Origin: Streptacidiphilus pinicola | GTDB taxonomy: Bacteria > Actinomycetota > Actinomycetes > Streptomycetales > Streptomycetaceae | Direction of reading: 5' to 3' | Length of the DNA stretch: 64,000 bases | NCBI RefSeq assembly: GCF_003258295.1 | Contig: NZ_QKYN01000027.1 | Coordinates: 1-64,000 of the forward strand | In this document: piece by piece, positions 33,990 to 42,471 of the stretch | Numbering within the stretch: position 1 is the stretch's first letter | How the letters are laid out: every line of letters begins with the position of its first letter | The notes under the pieces: generated by a model | What the model was told of the DNA's origin: nothing | Database searches by the model: none | The model's input: the letters and a program-made list of their open reading frames with translations, nothing else | Made by a program: the position numbers and the translations under genes

Positions 33990-35258
33990 CTACGTGGTCA
34001 CCGCCGGCGCAGGGAACGTCACCTCGACCCGACCGTGGCCGTCCGCGATCGCGCGGACGCCGACCCCCGCGGACGTGGCGAGACGTCGCACCACCGCCAG
34101 CCCCAACCCGTGTCCGCGGCCGGCGGTGACGCCCGCCTCGAAAACCCGGTCGACCTGCGCGGCGTCGAACCCCGGGCCGTCGTCGAGGACATCGACCGCC
34201 ACGCCCTGGGGCTGCACCCGCGCCGTGACCCAGACGCGCGAGCTCGCATGCCGCAGGCCGTTTTCCAGCAGGGGCGACAACACGGCCACGACGAGTTCGG
34301 CCGCCACGGCGACGTCGATGTCGGCCGGAACGGCGAGCTCGACCGAGCGGCCGGCGATCGCCTGTCGCGCCGCCGCGCGCAGATCGCAGCGGGTGCCGCT
34401 GTCTATCCGGGTCCGGGCGGCACGCAGAATCGTCGTGATCGCCGAGTTCAGGCGGTCGACCTCGTTCAGGACGGCCGTCGGTGCCAGATTCTGATCGGAG
34501 AGCTGCGCCAACTGAGCCTCACCCCGCAGGACCGTCAAGGGCGTCCGCAACTCGTGGGCGATCTCGTCGGTGAGCCGGCGCTCGTCCGCGAGCGCATTGT
34601 CGACGCGGTCGAGCAGACGGTCGAGCGTGCGCCCGAGCTCGCCGAACTCGTCGCGCGGTATTCCGAGGTCGAATCGGCGTCCGGGTTCGTGATCGCCCCA
34701 GTCGTCGGCGAGAACGGCCATGTCGTGAACGACCCGCAACGCACGACGCACCACGACGTACGCGACGACGCCGGCCAGCAGGATCGAGAGGCCGCCCAGT
34801 ATCAGCGACAGCGCCAGACTGCGCTGCTCCGACGTCTCGTACGGCGTCAGATCGACCCTGACGACCACCACGACGTGGTGGCCTTCCACCGGGATCGGCT
34901 GGGCGTACAGGAGAGAGTTGTCGACCGTGGCGGTCCGGGCTCGCCCGGTCCCGGTCAGCGCTTGGACGCGGTCAAGGACGTTGCCCGGCACGATCCCGTC
35001 GACGAGGTGCCCGTCGGCGTACACCCACGTGACCGTGTCCAGCGCCTCGTTGTCACTCTCGGTCAGCACGACGCGGCCACCACTCACCGTGACATTCGCC
35101 GCAGCAGCCTCGGCGCGCGTACGCGCCAGATCTATCGAGTCGGCGTCGGTCACCCGGCTCAGCAACACGTGCGAGAGCGCCACCAGCACCGCGACCACCA
35201 CTGTCGCGACAAGAACCGTCAGTGCGACGACCCTCCCCCGGAAGCCCGTCACTCCCAT
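33990..35258 (-). CDS. Sensor histidine kinase (HAMP-HisKA-HATPase)
   Basis: 422 aa. One N-terminal membrane helix (VVALTVLVATVVVAVLVAL), an extracellular domain of about 120 residues, a second helix (LALSLILGGLSILLAGVVAYVVV), then HAMP. HisKA: RRLTDEIAHELRTPLTVLRGEAQL, with the phosphorylated His in AHELRTP. HATPase: N-box LLENGLRHA and G-boxes DDGPGFD and GRGHGLGLAVVRRLA. It overlaps the end of the response regulator by 10 bp. The signal is unknown. Confidence 0.95.
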   Translation of the reverse strand: MGVTGFRGRVVALTVLVATVVVAVLVALSHVLLSRVTDADSIDLARTRAEAAAANVTVSGGRVVLTESDNEALDTVTWVYADGHLVDGIVPGNVLDRVQALTGTGRARTATVDNSLLYAQPIPVEGHHVVVVVRVDLTPYETSEQRSLALSLILGGLSILLAGVVAYVVVRRALRVVHDMAVLADDWGDHEPGRRFDLGIPRDEFGELGRTLDRLLDRVDNALADERRLTDEIAHELRTPLTVLRGEAQLAQLSDQNLAPTAVLNEVDRLNSAITTILRAARTRIDSGTRCDLRAAARQAIAGRSVELAVPADIDVAVAAELVVAVLSPLLENGLRHASSRVWVTARVQPQGVAVDVLDDGPGFDAAQVDRVFEAGVTAGRGHGLGLAVVRRLATSAGVGVRAIADGHGRVEVTFPAPAVTT

Positions 35259-35902
35259 CGGTAGCCCACCCCGCGGACCGTCGCCAGACGGTCGGCCGCG
35301 CCCAACGCCCCGAGCTTGGTCCGCAGCCGCCGCACGAAGGAGTCCAGGGTGTTGTCGCTGACCTGCGCGCCGTGCGGCCAGCCGGCGGCCACCAGGGCGT
35401 GGCGGCGCACCGCGTCCCCCTGCGAGGCGATGAGCCTGCCCAACAACCGGAACTCGGTCGGCGTCAGACTCTCGCTCGTGGAACCGTAGGTGACGACATG
35501 TCTGGCCGGGTCGAGGACGACGCCCCTCGGCGCGGCCGCCGCGGTTGACCTGCGCAGCAGGGCACGCACCCGCACCAGCAGCTCCGGGACGTCGAACGGC
35601 TTGGTCATGTAGTCGTCGGCGCCGGCCTCGAAGCCGCCCACCTTGTGATGCATGCCGTCCAGGGCGGTGAGCATCAGCACCGGCGCGTCGACGCCTCGGG
35701 CCCGCAGCGCCAGGCAGACGTCGCGACCGTTGGCGTCCGGGAGCCCCAGATCCAGGACGACCAGGTCAGGGACCGGCTCGAGGTGCCGCAGCAGGCTGTC
35801 CGCGGTGGCGGCGCCTGAGACCGTGTGGCCGTCGTGCTCAAGTGCGCGCCTGAGGACGTCGCGGACGGCCGCGTCGTCTTCGCACACCACGATAAATGCC
35901 AC
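35249..35902 (-). CDS. OmpR/PhoB-type response regulator
   Basis: 217 aa. Receiver: FIVVCEDDAAVRDVLRRAL, acceptor Asp51 in LVVLDLGLPDANGRD, Thr in MLTAL, Lys in YMTKPFDVPELL. DNA-binding winged helix: VVLDPARHVVTYGSTSESLTPTEFRLLGRLIASQGDAVRRHALVAAGWPHGAQVSDNTLDSFVRRLRTKLGALGAADRLATVRGVGYRWE. First gene of a three-gene unit with the kinase and the DUF347 protein. Confidence 0.95.
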   Translation of the reverse strand: MAFIVVCEDDAAVRDVLRRALEHDGHTVSGAATADSLLRHLEPVPDLVVLDLGLPDANGRDVCLALRARGVDAPVLMLTALDGMHHKVGGFEAGADDYMTKPFDVPELLVRVRALLRRSTAAAAPRGVVLDPARHVVTYGSTSESLTPTEFRLLGRLIASQGDAVRRHALVAAGWPHGAQVSDNTLDSFVRRLRTKLGALGAADRLATVRGVGYRWE

Positions 35903-35948
35903 ATGCCGACCCTAGGGCACTCCAGTAAGAGTTCCCTGTCTGCGCCAC

Positions 35949-37049
35949 TCAGCGGGCCTGATGTCGGGCCAGGTCACCTGTGGGCGCCGTCGTGGCGGCG
36001 CCGGCCGCAGGCAGGGCGTGAACGGGACCTGTGGCGACGACGTGCACCGAGGTGCCGACCGGTGGCGGGGCGGTGTCGGTGTAGGCGATCAGGGGGTGGT
36101 CGAGTCCGTCTGCGGCGGGCGTGACTTCCACGCGGTGGTCGTGGCCCCGGAACTGTGTGGCCGCCACGGTGGCCCTGAGCGTGTGGGTCCAGCTGTCCGT
36201 GTCGGCCCGGGTCAACAGACGCAGTTGCCGTGGCCGCAGCATCACGGTGCCGGCGTCGTCCCTGCCGGTCGGGCGGGCAAGGAGCAGGGTGCCGAGCGGG
36301 GTCGTCGCCTCGTCACCGTTGAGAGCCGCGGGGAGGAGGTTGGCTTCTCCGAGTGCCCGGGCCACGTGGGCGTCGGTGGGGCGGTGGAACAGGTCGTCCG
36401 GGGTTCCGGACTGGGTGATGCGGCCGTCACGCATGACCGCGACGAGGTCGGCGAAGGCCAGGGCCTCGTCGACGTCATGGGTGACCAGGACCGCGGTCGC
36501 GCCGGCGCGGCGCAGGGCGGCGGCGACCTCGGTGCGCAGTTCGGCACGCAGCGCCGCGTCGAGCGCGGAGAAGGGCTCGTCGAGCAGGAGCAGGTCGGGG
36601 CGGGGGGCGAGGGCGCGGGCCAGCGCCACGCGTTGCTGCTGTCCGCCGGAGAGCTGGTGCGGGTGGCGGTCGCCGAGGCCGGCGAGGCCGACCAGGTCGA
36701 GCAGTTCGGGGACTCGGGCGGCGCGTTCGGCGCGCGGGAGGCCGAAGCCGATGTTGGCGGCGGCGGTCAGATGGGGGAAGAGGGCGCCGTCCTGGGGGAC
36801 GTAGCCGATGCGGCGCTTCTCGGCGCGCTCGCGCCGCCGGCCGTCGTCGAGGACGCGGTCCCCGACGGTGACGGTGCCGGTGGTGGCGGGGTGGAAGCCG
36901 GCGACGATGCGCAGCAGGGTGCTCTTGCCGCAGCCGGACGGGCCGAGCACGCAGGCCAGTTCGCCGTCCTTGACGGTGAGGTCGACGCCGCGCAGCACGT
37001 CGTTCCTGCCGTGGTGGGCGTGCAGGTCGGTGACGGTCAGGCCGCTCAT
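35949..37049 (-). CDS. Iron(III) ABC transporter ATP-binding protein
   Basis: 366 aa, starting in an ATGA overlap with the permease. Walker A GPSGCGKST (36-44), signature LSGGQ (133-137), Walker B LLLLDE (153-158), D-loop SALD (161-164), switch His191 (VTHDVDEAL). The C-terminal 120 residues are a TOBE-like regulatory domain, usual for FbpC-type subunits. It energises iron uptake with the two upstream genes. Confidence 0.95.
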   Translation of the reverse strand: MSGLTVTDLHAHHGRNDVLRGVDLTVKDGELACVLGPSGCGKSTLLRIVAGFHPATTGTVTVGDRVLDDGRRRERAEKRRIGYVPQDGALFPHLTAAANIGFGLPRAERAARVPELLDLVGLAGLGDRHPHQLSGGQQQRVALARALAPRPDLLLLDEPFSALDAALRAELRTEVAAALRRAGATAVLVTHDVDEALAFADLVAVMRDGRITQSGTPDDLFHRPTDAHVARALGEANLLPAALNGDEATTPLGTLLLARPTGRDDAGTVMLRPRQLRLLTRADTDSWTHTLRATVAATQFRGHDHRVEVTPAADGLDHPLIAYTDTAPPPVGTSVHVVATGPVHALPAAGAATTAPTGDLARHQAR

Positions 37050-38662
37050 CGCCCAGCCTCTCTGGTGGTGTGGGTGCGGGAGTCGCCGAGGGTGCGGCGG
37101 GTGAGCAGGAGGACGGCGGGGACGGACAGCGCCGTCATGACGGCGGCATACGGGGCGGCCGCGCCCCAGGCGAGGCCGGTGGTGTAGGTCCAGAACTGGG
37201 TGGCCAGGGTGTCCGTGCCCGTGGGGCGGAGCAGCAGAGTGGCCGTCAGTTCCGTACTGGCCGTCAGCCCCACCATCGCGAAGGCGGCGCCGAGTCCGGG
37301 CAGGATCAGCGGCACGGTCACCCGGGCCAGGACGGCGAGCGGCCGGGTGCCCAGGGAGCGGGCGACGTCCTCGACCGCGTGCGGGACCTGCGCCAGCGAG
37401 GAGCGCACCGCGGTGAGCGCGAGCGGGAAGAACAGAGCCACGTAGCCGGCGACGAGCAACGGCGCCTGCTGGTAGAGCGGCTGCGCGTAGCGGATCGCGA
37501 AGAAGACGACGGCCAGGGCCACGGCGATGCCGGGCAGCGCGCGGGTCAGATAAACGGTCTGCTCGACGGCTCGGGCCAGCCGCGTCTCGCGGCGCCACGC
37601 GTACAGCGCGACCGGGATCGCGGCGGCGGTCGCGACGGCCGCGGCACCGAGCGCGTAGCCGAGGGTGGTCAAGGTCAGCGACCAGATCGAGGCGGAGGGC
37701 AGCGTGGTCGAACTGCCCTTGACCAGCCAGTACCCGAGTGCGTAGACGGGGACGCCCACCGCGGTGCCGACCAGCGCCGTCATCGCGAGCAGTGCGAGCG
37801 GCTTGGTCCGGCCGAGCGGGATCGGCGCGGCCGGCCGCCCGGACGTGCGCTCGCGCACGACGCGTCCGCGCTGACGGACCACCCATGCCTGGAGAAGCAC
37901 GATCAGCAGCGCGAGGGCGATCAGCACGAGCGCGAGCACCGAGGCGGAAGTCATGTCGAAGGCGGTCTCGAACTCGGTGAAGATGGCGGTGGCGAAGGTG
38001 GTGTAGCGCAGCATCGCGAACGCGCCGTACTCGCCTAGCAGGTAGAGCGCGACCAGCAGTGCTCCGCCGGCCAGCGCCGGGCGGCACTGCGGCAGCGTGA
38101 CCCGCCACAGAACGGACAGGCGGCCGTGGCCCAGGCTGCGGGCGACCTCCGCCGCGCCCGCGTCGCTGCGCCGCAACACGGCGGCGACGGGCAGGAAGAC
38201 CAGCGGGTACAGCGAGGAGACCATCACCAGGGAGGCGCCCCACAGACCCTGCACGGAGGGCATCAGCGAGACCCAGCAGTAGCCGTGGACGAACTCCGGG
38301 ATGGCCAGCGGCATCGCGGCCAGCACTGTGAAGGTCCGGCGCAGCGGCAGGTCGGTGCGCTCGACCAGCCACGCGGCCCCGAAGCCGAGGACCAGCGAGG
38401 CGGCGGTGACGACCGCCGTCAGCGCGGCGGTGTGCCCGAGCAGGGTCAGCACCATGGGGCGGCCCAGGAGTTGGCGGGTCGCATCCCAGCCCGACTGTCC
38501 GGCCTCCAGGGCGACGAAACCCAGCGGGCACGCGACCAGCAGCGCCACGACCATGGCCGTCAGCGGAAGCGCCGCAGCGCCCGGCCGCCACCCGCCCAGC
38601 CGCGAGGAGCGCGGCGGGCGGGTGGCGAGGGGCGCCGAGGAGGAGGGGGACGTGAGTGTCAC
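37046..38662 (-). CDS. Iron(III) ABC transporter permease (fused, FbpB-type)
   Basis: 538 aa from the GTG at 38662, in a GTGA overlap with the binding protein. About 12 membrane segments in two BPD-type halves, each with an EAA-like loop: AGAAEVARSLGHGRLSVLWRVTLPQCRPAL and HAVEDVARSLGTRPLAVLARVTVPLILPGL. This internally duplicated architecture is typical of HitB/FbpB. The charged linker VVRQRGRVVRERTSGRP separates the halves. Confidence 0.95.
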   Translation of the reverse strand: MTLTSPSSSAPLATRPPRSSRLGGWRPGAAALPLTAMVVALLVACPLGFVALEAGQSGWDATRQLLGRPMVLTLLGHTAALTAVVTAASLVLGFGAAWLVERTDLPLRRTFTVLAAMPLAIPEFVHGYCWVSLMPSVQGLWGASLVMVSSLYPLVFLPVAAVLRRSDAGAAEVARSLGHGRLSVLWRVTLPQCRPALAGGALLVALYLLGEYGAFAMLRYTTFATAIFTEFETAFDMTSASVLALVLIALALLIVLLQAWVVRQRGRVVRERTSGRPAAPIPLGRTKPLALLAMTALVGTAVGVPVYALGYWLVKGSSTTLPSASIWSLTLTTLGYALGAAAVATAAAIPVALYAWRRETRLARAVEQTVYLTRALPGIAVALAVVFFAIRYAQPLYQQAPLLVAGYVALFFPLALTAVRSSLAQVPHAVEDVARSLGTRPLAVLARVTVPLILPGLGAAFAMVGLTASTELTATLLLRPTGTDTLATQFWTYTTGLAWGAAAPYAAVMTALSVPAVLLLTRRTLGDSRTHTTREAGR

Positions 38663-39717
38663 GACAGCAGGCCCACGCTCTGCATCAGCTGGAGCGCCTG
38701 CTTGCCGTCGCCCAGCTCGGCGGGCGAGGCGATGGGCCCGGACTGGTCCAGCGGGCGGGAGAGTCGGGTGTCCGTCACCCCGGCGAGCAGCGGGTACTCG
38801 TAGCTCTCGGAGGTGGCGATGATCTGCTGGGCGGGCTTGCTCACCAGGTAGGCGAGGAACGCCTGCGCGGCCGCCTGGTGCTTGCTGGAGGCCAGCACGC
38901 CGGCGCCGGAGACGTCGACCAGCGCACCCGGGTCGCCCTTGGCGAAGTACGACATGGTGCTGTGGACGCCGGACGCGCCCTGCTCGTCGCGCAGGCGGTA
39001 CCAGTAGTAGTGGTCGATCACACCGCCCGCGACGTCGCCGCGGTTCACGGCGGCGACCAAGTCCTCGTTGGAGCCGTAGACCTTGGCGTTGTCCTTGAGC
39101 GCCTGCAGCCACGTCTTGGTGGCGGCGACGCCCTGCTGCTTGATCATCAGCGAGACGACCGGGCTGAAGTCCGTCTCCGAGGGCGCGATCCCGAGCCTGC
39201 CCTTCCACGCGGCCGAGGCCAAGTCCTTGATCGCGGTCGGGGCCTGGGCCGCCGTCACCTTGCCGGTGTTGTACACGAACGCGGCCTCACGGGCCGAGAG
39301 GCCGACCCAGTCGCCCTGCGCCGAACTGTCCCCGGCGGGGACGGCGGCCAGGGTGGACGCGGTGACCTTCGCGAGCAGGCCCTTGTTCTCCAGCGTGGTC
39401 AGCGCCGGCGGGTTCTCGGCGACGTACACGTCGGCGGGCGAGGCCGACCCCTCCACCAGCAGCTGATTGGCCAGCTCCGCCTCATCCCCGGAACGCAGCT
39501 GCACCTTGACGCCCGTGCGGGCGGTGAAGTCCTGCACCAGCTTGCCCATCGTCTGCTCGTGCTGACCGCTGTAGACGGTTATGGTCTGGCCTGCGAGGGA
39601 GCCGCCGGACCCGCCGGAGGAGGCCACGGAGGTCCCGGAGCTGCCGCACGCGCTCAACGAAAGGGCACACGCTCCAGCCAAGGAGATCGCCGCCATCGAA
39701 ACCGCAGACCGCTTCAT
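38659..39717 (-). CDS. Iron(III)-binding lipoprotein of the ABC transporter
   Basis: 352 aa from the ATG at 39717. Lipobox LSAC with Cys24; mature part SLAGQTITVYSGQHEQTMGKLVQDFTARTGVKVQLRSGDEAELANQLLVEG. GGVIDHYYWYRL has the paired Tyr that bind Fe3+ in FbpA-type proteins. It is anchored outside the membrane and delivers iron to the permease. An iron box lies about 124 bp upstream, so transcription should rise under iron starvation. Confidence 0.95.
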   Translation of the reverse strand: MKRSAVSMAAISLAGACALSLSACGSSGTSVASSGGSGGSLAGQTITVYSGQHEQTMGKLVQDFTARTGVKVQLRSGDEAELANQLLVEGSASPADVYVAENPPALTTLENKGLLAKVTASTLAAVPAGDSSAQGDWVGLSAREAAFVYNTGKVTAAQAPTAIKDLASAAWKGRLGIAPSETDFSPVVSLMIKQQGVAATKTWLQALKDNAKVYGSNEDLVAAVNRGDVAGGVIDHYYWYRLRDEQGASGVHSTMSYFAKGDPGALVDVSGAGVLASSKHQAAAQAFLAYLVSKPAQQIIATSESYEYPLLAGVTDTRLSRPLDQSGPIASPAELGDGKQALQLMQSVGLLS

Positions 39718-39840
39718 CGACCGCACACCGCCGAACACCGCACAAACCTCCAGCAGAAGACGAACACCCGATCCACCTGTGGTGCGGACCAAGCCACCCC
39801 GCGCGAGCGAGGGCGGGCCACAACCCGATCCACCACCAAG

Positions 39841-39859
39841 CAAGGCAAGGCTTACCTTA
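39841..39859 (-). promoter_or_regulatory. IdeR/DmdR-type iron box
   Basis: Minus strand TAAGGTAAGCCTTGCCTTG matches the IdeR/DtxR consensus TTAGGTTAGCCTAACCTAA at 13 of 19 positions, including the AGGT and GCCT core. The promoter position ahead of an iron(III) ABC operon makes iron-dependent repression likely. Confidence 0.7.
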
Positions 39860-40447
39860 CTAAGTTCGGGGCGATCTTCGCTCACCACGGTCCCGTGTCA
39901 TCGGCGAAGCGAGGTTGGAATGTCTGCTCTATACCTGTTTGTCAGGTTGGCTCGGGCAAGCGCGAGACCATTTCGCAACACTGGTTCCACGCCAGTACGA
40001 ATCGTCGAGGTGGCCCGCCCCCTTGTCCTCGCCGTACTGCGAGCCGTCGGAACCCGGTAGGCGCCGGCCTCGGGCGCGCGTCGCGACCTCGCCTCCTGGC
40101 CCGTCGGCGGTGCGAGGAGCCGGTCATAACATCTTGCCCACGGGTCGGCGGGATCATATTGAATGACCGTCAACTCCGGTGCCGATCGGAGCTTCGCGCC
40201 GCCCGCCTGGGGCATCATTCATCGCCTCCGGCGCCTGCCGCCCGCATCAAAGCCTCCAGCCTTGCCCGGATGGGCGGTAGCCAGGTCGCCCGCCGCACAA
40301 CCGTGCGCGCTCCAGGGGGCGCGCGCCGACCTGCAACGCGCCGCCGGTCGTGGCCTGCTCGGGCGCGCTGACACCCCCGCATGCAGCTCCGGCGGCATAG
40401 TGGCGACGGCTAACTCATTTGCGTCCGTCCAGATGTGAGGAGCACAG
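39860..40447. other. Intergenic region without a recognised gene
   Basis: 588 bp between the iron operon and the next rightward gene. Short frames here are Arg/Ser/Pro-rich and look non-coding. A stem-loop at 39980-39996 is only superficially tRNA-like. TTGAATGACCGTCAAC near 40157 could belong to the promoter of the gene at 40448. Confidence 0.4.
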
Positions 40448-41683
40448 GTGACCACCATTCAGGGCCTGACCTATCTCGAGGTCGCCTTCGACGAGCAGGG
40501 CCAACTCACGTCAGGCGGGGACGAACTGCTGGCCGCTGCGGCAGGGGCCAGTGCTGCGGCGGCCCCCGGGGCGTGCAACGTCTTCTTTATGACGCACGGC
40601 TGGAACAACAGCGAGGACTCGGCGCGCACCCTCTACCAGAACATGTTCCGGCTGTTGAGCGGAATGCTCGGAACCAACCTGTCGTCCACGATCGCCGTCG
40701 GGGTGATCTGGCCGGCGCGGGCACTGTCCGAGGACGACCCCGCAGTGGAGCAGGCCGCAAGCCCCACGGATGACGTCCTCTCCCTGGCAAAGGTGTTTCC
40801 CCAGCAGCAGGACGACGTCGCCGCCCTGGGCGCTGCTCTGGGCGCGCCCCAGCCCGCGGTGGCGGGGGCTGCCGGACTGTACGCGCAGGCAAGGGCGCTG
40901 GTCACGTCACCGGCTAGCCCGGTGCCCGGCTACGACGAGGACGCCCCGCTGGTCCGCGGCCCGGGGGCGGGGCTGGGTCTGGACCTTGAACGGCTCATCG
41001 AGCACGTCTGCGGCAACAGCCTCGACATCGTGCGGGTGTTCACCTACTACGAAATGAAGAACCGGGCAGGTGTCGTCGGCCAACAGGGCCTGGGGCCTTT
41101 GGTTCGCGAACTTGGCGCACAGGTGGCCGGAGTTCGAGTGCACCTGATGGGGCACAGTTTCGGCGCGCGACTGGTCGCCCACGCCCTGGTGGGCCTCGGC
41201 GACGTAGAGAATCCGCAGGCCAGCCCGGTCAAGTCGGTCCTGTTCCTGCAGGGCGCGTTCTCACACTTCGCGTTCGCTCCCGCCATCACCCAGGCCGCCA
41301 CCCCAGGCGAGGAGGGGCCGCTGGCGGGACTCACCGCGCGCGTCGACGGGCCGCTGCTATCCACCTTCACGAGCGCCGACAGGGCTCTGGGCGCCTGGTA
41401 CCCGATGGCAACGATGATCCAGCACGAGGACCTGGCCCTGTTGGACCACCCCGCCAACCGGTGGGGTGCAATGGGCCACGACGGATTCCAGCAAGCGAAC
41501 GCCGTGACCGCCCTCCTCGCGCCCCAGGGCAGCCCGTACACCTTCACGCCCGGCACCTGCTACCGCCTGGATGCCAACGCCGTGATCAACGCCGACCAGT
41601 CCCCGTTCGCCGGCGCCCACAGCGACATCTGTCATCCGGAGGTCCTGTGGGCGGCAGCCAGCGCCGCCCAAACCACTGCCTGA
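40448..41683 (+). CDS. Alpha/beta hydrolase-fold protein
   Basis: 411 aa from the GTG at 40448 behind GAGGAGCACAG. CNVFFMTHGWNNSEDSARTLYQNMFRLL and VRVHLMGHSFGARLVAHAL carry the nucleophile Ser in GHSFG; late FQQANAVTALL with a His in AMGHDGF could supply the triad His. An insert at about residues 95-190 forms a lid. No export signal. Substrate unknown. Confidence 0.8.
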   Translation: MTTIQGLTYLEVAFDEQGQLTSGGDELLAAAAGASAAAAPGACNVFFMTHGWNNSEDSARTLYQNMFRLLSGMLGTNLSSTIAVGVIWPARALSEDDPAVEQAASPTDDVLSLAKVFPQQQDDVAALGAALGAPQPAVAGAAGLYAQARALVTSPASPVPGYDEDAPLVRGPGAGLGLDLERLIEHVCGNSLDIVRVFTYYEMKNRAGVVGQQGLGPLVRELGAQVAGVRVHLMGHSFGARLVAHALVGLGDVENPQASPVKSVLFLQGAFSHFAFAPAITQAATPGEEGPLAGLTARVDGPLLSTFTSADRALGAWYPMATMIQHEDLALLDHPANRWGAMGHDGFQQANAVTALLAPQGSPYTFTPGTCYRLDANAVINADQSPFAGAHSDICHPEVLWAAASAAQTTA

Positions 41684-42471
41684 CGCAACCCGGCCCAGCA
41701 ACCGCCGAATCCTCTCACCCGGAAAGTTCCTGCCTTTCGCTCGCACTCGCGCCACGCTGTGGGTGCCGAATCTTGCGTCCGCGCAGGTCGGACGGCACGC
41801 CGATACCCGTGCAGCACTCCCCCGAGAGGGTTACGCCGAGGGATGTCCAGGCACTCGATCCGGTCTGGTTCGGGCAGTCCTGGTAGGGCGCCGGATGCGG
41901 CCGCGGCCAGGGCCCTTGGGTACAGCGCCGGTTGTCGTGCCGCTCGTAGGTCCGCCGCGCTCGACGCAGGTGGGTCTCGTATCAGACGAGCGTGCGGTCC
42001 TGGGCATGCGTCGGGTGCCCGTGTCGGAGTTCTCCTTGGAGCTCTGACGTCCTTCCTTGCGACAACCATGGCTGAACGGGCCAAATTCAGACGGGCCATG
42101 GCTACCCGTTGGGACGAACGCAGGCTCGACGCCGCAGCACGACTGGATCTGGGGGCCCATACGCCGTCGACTGTCGACGACCTCGCAGGACGGCCATCCG
42201 ACCGGACCATGCCGGTCTCGACAGGGCGCGGCTACCGGTGTGGCTGTGCTGGCTCCCCGCGGCCTACATGTGTCCTGTCGTGTTCGTCTCGCACAGGGGT
42301 GTCCGTCTCGGCCTGAGCAGCTCAGAAGGCGTGCCGCCAAAGCCAGTAAGCCGTGTCCTTCCAAATGGTGATCCTCGGTGGGCCGTGCGTGTGACCGGGT
42401 ACGTGATGGTGCGTCGACCCGCGAGTCGCGCCGGTGACTCCGGGTGTCTGCAGCAGAGGTGAGGTGTCGTG
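41684..42471. other. Low-density region with decayed coding traces
   Basis: 788 bp with lower GC and weaker GC3 bias than its neighbours. The only recognisable trace is the membrane-protein fragment at 42023-42133. The rest shows short Arg/Ser-rich frames with no family resemblance. GAGGTGAGGTG at its end serves the next gene. Confidence 0.5.
42023..42133 (+). pseudogene. Fragment of a Streptomyces-type membrane protein
   Basis: 37 codons read VGVLLGALTSFLATTMAERAKFRRAMATRWDERRLDA: one membrane helix, then a basic stretch ending in TRWDxRRLDAY-like sequence, known from conserved actinomycete membrane proteins. Codons are unusually AT-ended for this window. No start or continuation is present, so this looks like a remnant. 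Recognition rests on pattern memory and needs a search. Confidence 0.45.

Noticed and set aside
39980-39996. T-arm-like stem-loop ACTGG-TTCCACG-CCAGT
   Set aside because: The loop lacks the usual purine-A pair and no matching acceptor or D-arm exists upstream.
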